A stretch of 17,391 bases of DNA from Desulfobacteria bacterium (GTDB lineage Bacteria > Desulfobacterota > Desulfobacteria > Desulfobacterales > C00003060), in assembly GCA_030145035.1 (NCBI GenBank), contig JAQYWL010000125.1:1-17391 (forward strand), given 5' to 3'. The position numbers and the translations under genes were made by a program. The notes under the pieces were generated by a model. It was given only the letters and a program-made list of their open reading frames with translations, had not been told where the DNA came from and did not search any database. Below are positions 1 to 10,079 of this stretch, piece after piece; the stretch's first letter is position 1, and each line of letters starts with the position of its first letter.

Positions 1-653
1 ATATCGGTTATTATCATTTCATCAGGCTGACCGCAGCATGTTATACCTGTTGTGGTTTCCGCTAAATTCATCTCCTCAAGCGCCGAATAGATATCTTGAA
101 AATTACGGTAGGTTTTTAACATCACAATATTGTCTGCCTGACCACCAAACCTCCTTAAGTGTTCACCGCCTTTTGCCCCTGAAAGAACTAAGAGAGACTC
201 CTCTCCTTCGGCCAGTGGGAGATCGATTAAGGCTGCCGCGGCCTGGTAAGATGCGATACCCGGAATTGTCTCGATCTCAACATGTGGCGCAATCTTTTTC
301 ATCTCCCGAATAACATATCCGTAAGTTGAATAAGTCAAGGGATCTCCCAGTGTAATAAAAGCTGCGTCTTTTCCCAGTTCAAGCTCTTTTATAATTGTGG
401 CAGCGTTTTGTCTCCAGCATTCTTTTAGAATTTTGCTGTCTCTCGTCATGGGAAAGGAAAGCCTGATCACCGGAGTCGTTTCGGGAAGATGATAGCGGGC
501 AATCTTCATAGCAAGACTGTGACTGTTTTTGCTTGAAGATGCTGCAAAAATGGTGTGCACGCTGCCAAAAATACGAACCGCCTTCAACGATATGAGTTCC
601 GGATCGCCAGGACCCACCCCGACTCCAAAGAATCTACCTGTTTTTTGTTTCAT
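1..653 (-). CDS. cbiL: Precorrin-2/cobalt-factor II C20-methyltransferase, 3' end outside window
   Basis: SAM-dependent methyltransferase that methylates C20 of (cobalt-)precorrin-2 in corrin ring synthesis; cytoplasmic. About 217 codons are visible, open to the left edge, so the C-terminus is missing. The N-terminus has the SAM-binding signature GVGPGDPELISLKAV (residues 12-26) of the CobI/CbiL family. A second family hallmark, GDPLTYSTYGYV, follows roughly 100 residues in, then an IPGIASYQAAAA segment. The ATG at 653 is preceded by AGAAGG six bases upstream, a good ribosome binding site. It is the last visible member of the minus-strand cobalamin run, after cbiC and the intruding GIY-YIG gene. 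Because CbiK and CbiC are also present, the cobalt-inserted substrate (CbiL rather than CobI) is inferred. The family assignment is very secure. Confidence 0.94.
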   Translation of the reverse strand, partial: MKQKTGRFFGVGVGPGDPELISLKAVRIFGSVHTIFAASSSKNSHSLAMKIARYHLPETTPVIRLSFPMTRDSKILKECWRQNAATIIKELELGKDAAFITLGDPLTYSTYGYVIREMKKIAPHVEIETIPGIASYQAAAALIDLPLAEGEESLLVLSGAKGGEHLRRFGGQADNIVMLKTYRNFQDIYSALEEMNLAETTTGITCCGQPDEMIITD

Positions 654-710
654 GATTTGCCTTCTTCACTCTTCGAAAAATAGTTCTTGACACAAAATTT
701 GCTACATATC

Positions 711-760
711 GTCATTCCCGCGAAGAGCCTGCCCCAGCGAAGTGAGGGGCGGGAATCCAG
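711..760. repeat. Palindromic REP-like repeat, copy 1 (expanded loop variant)
   Basis: The outer arms match the 27-nt repeat seen at 1840-1866 (GTCATTCCCGCGAAG at left, GGCGGGAATCCAG at right). The centre carries about 20 extra bases that form a nested hairpin, GCCCC/GGGGC around a 10-base loop. Its asymmetric ends place GTCATT outward and ATCCAG towards the GIY-YIG gene. It lies between the GIY-YIG stop and cbiL. Confidence 0.85.
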
Positions 761-764
761 TTTG

Positions 765-1055
765 TTAACGAATCCTATTATATAAATCATTCCACTGGGG
801 ATTCTTTTCTTCTATCAACCGTAACTTCCATGCTCTTCGCCATTTTTTGATTTGCTTTTCTCTGGTAATTGCGCTTTCAGCATTGTCGTGAACCTCATAA
901 TAGACGAGTGTCTTTACGCCGTATTTTTTACTAAATACTTCGACCATATTGTGTTTATGTTGCCATACCCTTTGTACCAAATTGGAAGTCACCCCGACGT
1001 ATAATGTACCATTTGGTTTGCTTGCCAATATGTAAACATAAAACTGTTTATCCAT
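765..1055 (-). CDS. Small GIY-YIG domain nuclease
   Basis: A 96-residue protein made almost entirely of a GIY-YIG fold, of the short stand-alone family related to UvrC N-termini and YhbQ. The GIY and YIG elements appear as YVYIL (residues 6-10) and TLYVGVTSN (17-25). The catalytic arginine is in NLVQRVWQHK, a conserved glutamate in AITREKQIKKW, and the C-terminus has NPQWNDLY. Members are predicted to nick DNA; no cellular role is certain. The ATG at 1055 has only a weak purine-rich ribosome binding site. It sits between cbiC and cbiL in the same direction, bracketed by REP-like palindromes, and has no evident link to B12 synthesis, so it looks like a passenger in the operon. The fold is secure, the function is not. 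Confidence 0.9.
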   Translation of the reverse strand: MDKQFYVYILASKPNGTLYVGVTSNLVQRVWQHKHNMVEVFSKKYGVKTLVYYEVHDNAESAITREKQIKKWRRAWKLRLIEEKNPQWNDLYNRIR

Positions 1056-1067
1056 AGAAATCTCTAT

Positions 1068-1094
1068 CTGGATTCCCGCCTTCGCGGGAATGAC
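1068..1094. repeat. Palindromic REP-like repeat, copy 2
   Basis: A 27-nt copy starting CTGGATTCCCGCC and ending CGGGAATGAC. The core folds as ATTCCCGC/GCGGGAAT around a short loop. It is identical to copy 3 (1784-1810) and the reverse complement of copy 4 (1840-1866). It lies between the cbiC stop and the GIY-YIG start and is inverted relative to copy 1. Confidence 0.9.
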
Positions 1095-1116
1095 GGGACG
1101 ACAGGCAGTGCAAGTA

Positions 1117-1728
1117 CTATCTCAAAGCAAGCTTAATGAGGGCGTTTACTACGCTGGCCGCTACCGTAGTCCCACCTTTACGCCCCATACTTGAAATGAA
1201 GGGTGTACTGACTTTCACGAGAGCCGCTTTGGATTCAGCGGCATTTACAAAACCGACGGGAAGTCCGATGACCAGAGCAGGGTGTGCAACGCCTTGTTCC
1301 AGTAGCTCCAGGAGCCTAAAGAGGGCTGTTGGGGCATTTCCAATGGCGCAAATACCATCTTCCATAAAGGGAATGGCGTGGCCAACCGCTGCTGCCGCTC
1401 GCGTGGTCCCGGCCTTTTTTGACTCTTCAATAAGGCCTGCTTTATTCAAAAAGCACAGCACCTGGACGCCAAAGGATTCCAAGTCTGCTTTACGAATTCC
1501 CACCCTGAGCATTTCAGTATCGGTAATGATATTTTTGCCCTGCTTGATAGCCTCAACGCCTGCCCGGATGGCCTCGGGATGAAATCGAACCGTCTGGATA
1601 TAGTCAAAGTCGGCTGTGGTGTGTATCATTCTTCTGACTATGCTCCATTGGTCAGGGAGAAAACCGTGCTTTCCGGCTTCCTCGTCTATAATCTTGAAGC
1701 TTTGCTGTTCAATCTCGTGTGGTTTCAT
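1117..1728 (-). CDS. cbiC: (Cobalt-)precorrin-8 methylmutase
   Basis: CbiC/CobH moves the methyl group from C11 to C12, giving (cobalt-)cobyrinate. The product is 203 residues, normal for the family. The catalytic His sits in RRMIHTTADFDY (His36), and the TDTEMLRVGIRK, AIGNAPTALF, GLPVGFVNAAESK and SMGRKGGTTVAASVVNAL blocks are all typical. The frame stays open to an upstream start at 1833, but that extension translates the palindromic repeat (the FPRRRES artefact), so MKPHEIEQQSF at 1728 is the natural start; a modest GAGAAG lies about 12 bases upstream. Upstream is cobB/cbiA, separated by 180 bases that contain the repeat pair. The GIY-YIG unit follows downstream. The assignment is very secure. 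Confidence 0.95.
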   Translation of the reverse strand: MKPHEIEQQSFKIIDEEAGKHGFLPDQWSIVRRMIHTTADFDYIQTVRFHPEAIRAGVEAIKQGKNIITDTEMLRVGIRKADLESFGVQVLCFLNKAGLIEESKKAGTTRAAAAVGHAIPFMEDGICAIGNAPTALFRLLELLEQGVAHPALVIGLPVGFVNAAESKAALVKVSTPFISSMGRKGGTTVAASVVNALIKLALR

Positions 1729-1783
1729 TTTTATGTTGTATCTTCTCAATGAGCTGTGGTACATCCCCTGGTACACAAATTTT

Positions 1784-1866
1784 CTGGATTCCCGCCTTCG
1801 CGGGAATGACGGGCAATAAGACACCACGCCCATGGTGTAGTCATTCCCGCGAAGGCGGGAATCCAG
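1784..1866. repeat. Head-to-head REP-like pair forming a large perfect inverted repeat (copies 3 and 4)
   Basis: Two 27-nt copies (1784-1810 and 1840-1866) are exact reverse complements. They enclose a 29-nt spacer with its own hairpin (ACACCA 1821-1826, TGGTGT 1833-1838). In RNA this could fold either as one long 27-bp stem or as three separate hairpins. It lies between the cobB/cbiA stop and the cbiC start. The GTCATT ends face inward, opposite to the arrangement around the GIY-YIG gene. Confidence 0.93.
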
Positions 1867-1885
1867 GAGTCAATGGCCCGACTTG

Positions 1886-1915
1886 TTGGGATATTACCTA
1901 CTGGGATATTACCTA
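1886..1915. repeat. 15-nt tandem duplication across the cobB/cbiA stop
   Basis: On the plus strand TTGGGATATTACCTA (1886-1900) is followed directly by CTGGGATATTACCTA (1901-1915), 14 of 15 identical. The second copy includes the complement of the TAA stop of cobB/cbiA (1909-1911). It looks like a small slippage duplication at the gene's end. Confidence 0.8.
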
Positions 1916-3294
1916 TGTTTCCAGCAAAGGGAAACAAAGTTCTTGGCAACATCAGGGTTACTGCCAAAATGCAGATGCACATAGCTTCCCAACGTATTGT
2001 GGATCAGAAACCCTTCTCTGTGAGCATCCTTGCCTGCACGATTCGCAATGGTATATGCGAATTTAACACCCGCCGACTCATCAATCATTTCGGAATAATG
2101 GAATTCATGCCCGCGAATGGTTAGTCCGGGAGCGCCCAAAGGGCAGGAGGCAGCCAGCGAAACCTCTCTATACCCCAAAGATTTCAGGCGTCCAAGCATG
2201 CGTACTGCAAAAGGATAAAGGCCCACCATTGGATAAAAGATCCCATCATCGTTTTCAATCCCCTGGCAGAGAAACATGAGCCCTCCACATTCAGCATACA
2301 CAGGAAAATCTCTTTCTGTCAGACCTTTAATTTCGGTCCTCAGGGATACATTATTCGACAATCTCCAGGCAAAAAGCTCAGGATACCCGCCGCCCAGATA
2401 GAGCCCGCTGATTTCCTCTGGCAGGCGTTCATCCCGGAGGGGCGAGAAGAAGACAAGCTCAGCCCCAAAGGATTCGAGTATTTCCAGATTGTCCTGATAG
2501 TAAAAGCAAAATGCCTCATCCCGGGCCACACCTATGCGTACAGGGTACAACTCACCCGGATCTTGGTGTTTTTCAGATGCTTTTTCGGGAACATCCGGAA
2601 GATTCCCTAAGATGGTATCCAAATCGATGGACTTTTCCATTAGGTCGGCAAGCCTGTCAACATAATCCGGCGACAGCGGATTTTCATCACTCGTGACCAG
2701 ACCGAGATGCCTTCCCGGCAGTTCTAAACGAGGCTCTCGTGGCAGTCCGCCAAGAAAGGGCATCTTCACGCTGTCAGTCACAGCCTCTCTCAGGTACTCC
2801 AGGTGGGTAGAGCTTCCGACACGGTTAAACACGACCCCCGCAAAATCAAGGTCTTTATCAAAATTTTCAAACCCGTAGATCAGGGCGGCCGCGCTCCTCG
2901 CCATAGACCTTGCATCCACTACCAGGGCCACAGGGAGCCGGAGCCATTTAGCGATCTCGGCCGTTGAACCAGCCTCACTCTTGCCATCGTAGCCGTCAAA
3001 TAAACCCATCACGCCTTCCACAATGGCAATATCAAAGCCCCTTGCATGTTTTTGGAAAACGTCTCTGTTGTAACCATCTGTAAGCATCCATCCATCCAGG
3101 TTTCTGCTGATAACGCCACAGATCTGACTGTGGTAACCCGGGTCTATAAAATCCGGCCCCACCTTAAAAGCGCAGACATTTAAGCCGCGCCTCTTAAAAG
3201 CAGCCATAAGACCAAGAGCAACGGTAGTCTTTCCTGCCCCACTATGGGTTCCGGCAATGACCAGGCCTCGCATACAGGTATGGCATGAAATCAT
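1909..3294 (-). CDS. cbiA: Cobyrinate a,c-diamide synthase
   Basis: Glutamine- and ATP-dependent amidation of the a and c acetate side chains of cobyrinate (CbiA, called CobB in the aerobic pathway). Length 461, standard for the family. The N-terminal dethiobiotin-synthetase-like ATPase carries the P-loop GTHSGAGKTT (residues 15-24) and the VEGVMGLFDG block (92-101). The C-terminal class I glutamine amidotransferase domain has the nucleophile in YAECGGLMF (Cys336) and the paired histidine in GSYVHLHF (His440). The ATG at 3294 has AAGGA six bases upstream. An internal ATG at 3273 would match homologues that begin at the LVIAG strand but has no ribosome binding site, so the longer form is kept. 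It follows cbiK by 42 bases. The tail overlaps a 15-nt duplication. The assignment is very secure. Confidence 0.95.
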   Translation of the reverse strand: MISCHTCMRGLVIAGTHSGAGKTTVALGLMAAFKRRGLNVCAFKVGPDFIDPGYHSQICGVISRNLDGWMLTDGYNRDVFQKHARGFDIAIVEGVMGLFDGYDGKSEAGSTAEIAKWLRLPVALVVDARSMARSAAALIYGFENFDKDLDFAGVVFNRVGSSTHLEYLREAVTDSVKMPFLGGLPREPRLELPGRHLGLVTSDENPLSPDYVDRLADLMEKSIDLDTILGNLPDVPEKASEKHQDPGELYPVRIGVARDEAFCFYYQDNLEILESFGAELVFFSPLRDERLPEEISGLYLGGGYPELFAWRLSNNVSLRTEIKGLTERDFPVYAECGGLMFLCQGIENDDGIFYPMVGLYPFAVRMLGRLKSLGYREVSLAASCPLGAPGLTIRGHEFHYSEMIDESAGVKFAYTIANRAGKDAHREGFLIHNTLGSYVHLHFGSNPDVAKNFVSLCWKHR

Positions 3295-3336
3295 GAGACA
3301 TCCTTATGCAAAAAATTGGCGGCACAGCTTAGGTAT

Positions 3337-4161
3337 TTAACAAAATTTTATAAGGTCCAACGAACGTCTTAACCTGTCGAGAAAAGATTCTCGAATTGCT
3401 TCATAAAAGCCAAGTCCTTTATGAAATCGTTCTCCCTGGTGTTGAACGGTCAGGCATTCCACGCTAAACCCGATTTCTTCCAAACGGTTTTTATAACTGT
3501 CCCCTTCCCCCAGAAGGTCTTCCTCTACATGGCGTCCGGCAACATACATGAACGGTATGAGGCGGGCCCTCAACCTGCTTTTGCCTAGCCATCTAAATAC
3601 GCCTTCCCTGTCAGGGATTCCTTCGACTGAACAAAAAGAAACATTGCTAAATCTCCGGGACAGGAGGTGGTCAAGCCCTAAGTAAACAATATTTGCCGAA
3701 TCGTCAGACAACGGCGTGCCGTGTGCAACGAGCAAATTGATCCCATCTTCAGGAGAAATAAAATCCTTTGAAATAATATCCAGTACCTCTTCAACAAAAT
3801 GCCACCGATGCAACAGCGTCTCCCCCACCAGCGCCCTGAGACCGGGAAACGACTGACACGAATCTGCAAGAACATCGTATTCCGTTCCGGGAAAGATCAG
3901 AAGGGGCTGAACAACTACCCTGGTAAAGCCTCGTTGTTCAAGCGATGCCAGGGTTTGCAAGATTCCCGGATCTCCTGTTTTTTCCCGGATGATTTCCGAT
4001 GTAAACGCCCATGAAACATCGTAATCTTTGAACTCATTACGCACCAACTTATCGAGTAGTTGGTAAACAGCCTTGCCTCTTTTCGTCGTACCAAAGGCAG
4101 TAAGAACAATAGCCGGAAGCTCCTTAAGCTTTGTTCGGCGTCTATACTTTTTGATGTGCAT
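3337..4161 (-). CDS. cbiK: Sirohydrochlorin cobaltochelatase, CbiK type
   Basis: ATP-independent class II chelatase inserting Co2+ into sirohydrochlorin at the start of the anaerobic B12 route. Counted from the longer start at 4167, metal-binding His149 lies in LLVAHGTPLS and His213 in FMYVAGRHVEEDLLG, corresponding to the paired histidines of Salmonella CbiK. The SVEGIPD segment (180-186) is also family-typical, as are the VLTAFGTTKRGKA opening and the QPLLIFPGTEYD block. Length is 274 residues from the chosen start. AGGAG abuts the first ATG (4167) but lies six bases from the second (4161), so the second is preferred. No signal peptide is seen, unlike the periplasmic CbiK of some Desulfovibrio. 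A 219-base repeat-rich gap separates it from the CobN-like gene. Its presence means the CobN-like protein is not needed for de novo cobalt insertion. Confidence 0.92.
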   Translation of the reverse strand: MHIKKYRRRTKLKELPAIVLTAFGTTKRGKAVYQLLDKLVRNEFKDYDVSWAFTSEIIREKTGDPGILQTLASLEQRGFTRVVVQPLLIFPGTEYDVLADSCQSFPGLRALVGETLLHRWHFVEEVLDIISKDFISPEDGINLLVAHGTPLSDDSANIVYLGLDHLLSRRFSNVSFCSVEGIPDREGVFRWLGKSRLRARLIPFMYVAGRHVEEDLLGEGDSYKNRLEEIGFSVECLTVQHQGERFHKGLGFYEAIRESFLDRLRRSLDLIKFC

Positions 4162-4167
4162 AACCAT

Positions 4168-4172
4168 CTCCT
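4168..4172 (-). promoter_or_regulatory. Ribosome binding site deciding the cbiK start
   Basis: AGGAG directly touches the upstream ATG (4167), too close to use it, but stands exactly six bases from the in-frame ATG at 4161. That favours the second start. Confidence 0.6.
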
Positions 4173-4205
4173 GTCCTACTTTAGAACTTAGCTCCGCTCC
4201 GCAAT

Positions 4206-4306
4206 TGGAATACTGGAATAATGGAATGGTGGAATATTGGGCACAATTGTTATTTGTTAATTGTTAATTGTTATTCGAATAACTTATAACCAATAACGTA
4301 TAACGT
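4206..4306. repeat. Three consecutive short tandem arrays (one octamer, two heptamers)
   Basis: On the plus strand, 4206-4237 is four copies of the octamer TGGAATNN. Positions 4246-4273 are four copies of the heptamer (A/T)TTGTTA, and 4279-4306 are four copies of the heptamer ATAACNN. The three arrays sit nearly back to back in the gap between the CobN-like gene and cbiK. They recall the short tandemly repeated repetitive (STRR) heptamers of cyanobacteria, though the sequences differ. No gene is visible in 4168-4380; the rest of the gap has only a small palindrome. Confidence 0.85.
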
Positions 4307-4347
4307 AGATGTCTGGCACAGAAAACTGCCACCGAAAGATAAATGAT

Positions 4348-4361
4348 TACAACCGGTTGTA
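4348..4361. promoter_or_regulatory. Perfect 14-bp palindrome between cobN-like and cbiK
   Basis: TACAACCGGTTGTA is its own reverse complement. It lies just downstream of the CobN-like stop and about 190 bases upstream of cbiK. It is the size of a dimeric-repressor operator. No T-tract follows on either strand, so it is not an intrinsic terminator. A regulatory role is speculation. Confidence 0.3.
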
Positions 4362-4380
4362 GAATTTCCGAGACGTGCAA

Positions 4381-8685
<4,305 letters not shown>

Positions 8686-8689
<4 letters not shown>

Positions 8690-9309
8690 TGGTCACTATT
8701 TTTAGTCATAGCTTCTGTTATCAGTTCTATATGGCGCATATCTTCGGTTACCCACTGTTGTCTAACTACTGAGAAGAAATGGGCTGTAATCCCCAGAGCC
8801 AGACCCACCACTGTGGTGGTAAAGGCAAGAATCAGGCTGGATGAAAGTTGGGCCATATTACCCTGGGCCAGCCCGGCCAGGCCGGTGCCCATCGGGATGA
8901 GGGTGCCCATCAGTCCCAGGCTCGGCCCGATACGAACTACCAGGCGAATCTTATCGACTTCCTTAACCAGTGAATACTCCTTTTTCTGAATCAGGTTTTC
9001 CACCCGTTCTTCTTGAAACGAGCGGTTATCGCGGACAATGTCGGCCAGTTCCTTGGTGTAGTTGCCTATATGAAGGGGCAGGTTTTTCACTATTTCGGCA
9101 GGAAGCCCACCCTCTCTTTGAATTATCTCCAGAGAATCACTTACCAGGCTATTGAACCGAAACTGTCTCCGTTTTACCCATTCAGCCAAAAAGCCTCCTG
9201 CATATATTATCAGCCAGAGGCTTAGAAGAATCAGCATGATCACCACCGGGCAAAGAAGGGCAGTCGAAATAGTATAGAGGATGGTTTGAAATACAGGGAA
9301 GATATTCAC
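8686..9309 (-). CDS. MotA/TolQ/ExbB-type proton channel protein
   Basis: A 207-residue inner-membrane protein with the three-span ExbB/TolQ plan: span 1 about 10-37, a cytoplasmic loop of some 80 residues with charged helices, then span 2 (GPSLGLMGTLIPMGTGL, 128-144) and span 3 (LAFTTTVVGLALGITA, 161-176). Spans 2 and 3 carry the family signatures that line the ion path. In this family such proteins convert proton motive force into movement of a partner across the periplasm. Here the partner is most likely the DUF2149-type protein encoded next, and by extension the CobN-like protein or the receptor. It starts with GTG, has GGAGG five bases upstream, and overlaps the preceding DUF2162-type gene by GTGA. 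It is not close enough to name exbB. Confidence 0.88.
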
Positions 9310-10055
9310 TTAAACCTCCAATAATTTCTGATGAATCCGATTCCTCCCGCAAAAAGAACAAGAACAACAAGGACGGTTGTCTTGAAAGAATCCACCCGGC
9401 TCATCGGATTGTTGGAAGAGGCCATGGCAAAAGCGGCCTTTATCTCCGGATATATGGGAGCTATGATAACCGTAATAAGAAAATAGAGAGAAACCAAGGT
9501 CATCGCCAGGCCCAAGAATGAACCGCCGGAGCCGATTTCTTGACGGAAAGGGAATGTAATACCGATGGTCACAATAATAATCCCGCTAAAAATGACAAAG
9601 AGGATCAGCGTAGTCAGGAGGGGGGAAGGGGTAAGAAGAGAATAGGCCAGAGAAAGGTTGAGCAGGATAACCGTAGCGCATACAGGGCAGGGCAAAATGA
9701 GGATCAAACCGGCCTGATAGGGATGTTTGATCTGTTGGGCCGGTCCTTGAAGGAGTAGTTTTATACCCCAGAAAAGAAGGCCCGCGGCCACAGCTAAATG
9801 TAAAAGCATGCCATACCTGAGCATATTCATGAACTGATCTAAATAGTTTAATAAACTGAAACGGGTGATCAGGTAGAACAGGCCGGAAAAAAGGACCAGA
9901 TAAGCAAAGAGGGTTCCTATCAGAAAGATTATTTTTTTTCGGACAGAGATAGCCCGGCTATATATCTGTGCACCAAGCCCCAGACCAACCTTTATCCCAA
10001 AGACAGAAAAAGCTACCAGAACACCGCTTATCCATAGTTGGTTGAGTGTTGTCAC
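9306..10055 (-). CDS. DUF2162-type polytopic membrane protein with CPVC motif
   Basis: A 249-residue, very hydrophobic protein with roughly seven membrane spans (about 8-30, 42-64, 80-102, 114-137, 141-165, 178-203, 226-244). The LILPCPVCATVILL segment places a Cys-Pro-Val-Cys pair (Cys123, Cys126) inside or at the edge of a span, suggesting metal or thiol chemistry. I recognise it as DUF2162, annotated elsewhere as a putative transporter and found with ExbB-type, DUF2149 and CobN-like genes in archaea and bacteria; this match is from memory of the family. It starts with GTG behind a strong GGGAGG, 24 bases after the TonB receptor gene, and its stop overlaps the ExbB-type start. Its role may be moving the metal or the macrocycle across the inner membrane, which is inference. 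Confidence 0.75.
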   Translation of the reverse strand: MTTLNQLWISGVLVAFSVFGIKVGLGLGAQIYSRAISVRKKIIFLIGTLFAYLVLFSGLFYLITRFSLLNYLDQFMNMLRYGMLLHLAVAAGLLFWGIKLLLQGPAQQIKHPYQAGLILILPCPVCATVILLNLSLAYSLLTPSPLLTTLILFVIFSGIIIVTIGITFPFRQEIGSGGSFLGLAMTLVSLYFLITVIIAPIYPEIKAAFAMASSNNPMSRVDSFKTTVLVVLVLFAGGIGFIRNYWRFK

Positions 10056-10079
10056 TTAATCCTCCCTTGGTCTCATTCT

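Larger units (their letters stand above)
711..1094. mobile_element. Candidate GIY-YIG unit bracketed by inverted palindromic repeats
   Basis: The GIY-YIG gene is enclosed by two copies of the same palindromic repeat in opposite orientation (711-760 and 1068-1094). Both present the GTCATTCCC end outward and the ATCCAG end inward. Apart from about 10 bases on each side, the gene fills the space between them. The block separates cbiC from cbiL within an otherwise functional cobalamin run, which is what an insertion would look like. No target-site duplication was identified. Calling this a mobile unit is inference; the bracketing repeats are seen directly. Confidence 0.45.

Noticed and set aside
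1136..1582. 148-codon plus-strand frame opposite cbiC
   Set aside because: Pure antisense shadow of a well-supported gene, with no domain pattern or ribosome binding site.
1729..1833. Upstream extension of the cbiC frame to an ATG at 1833
   Set aside because: The added residues translate the palindromic repeat (SFPRRRES) and have no counterpart in CbiC; the start at 1728 gives a normal-length enzyme.
711..1866. CRISPR array
   Set aside because: Copies are palindromic, in both orientations and irregularly spaced with genes between them; no spacers of constant length and no cas genes.
1719..2066. 115-codon plus-strand frame over the repeat pair
   Set aside because: Its sequence includes IPAFAGMT and HSREGGNP, the known translation artefacts of this repeat; not a gene.
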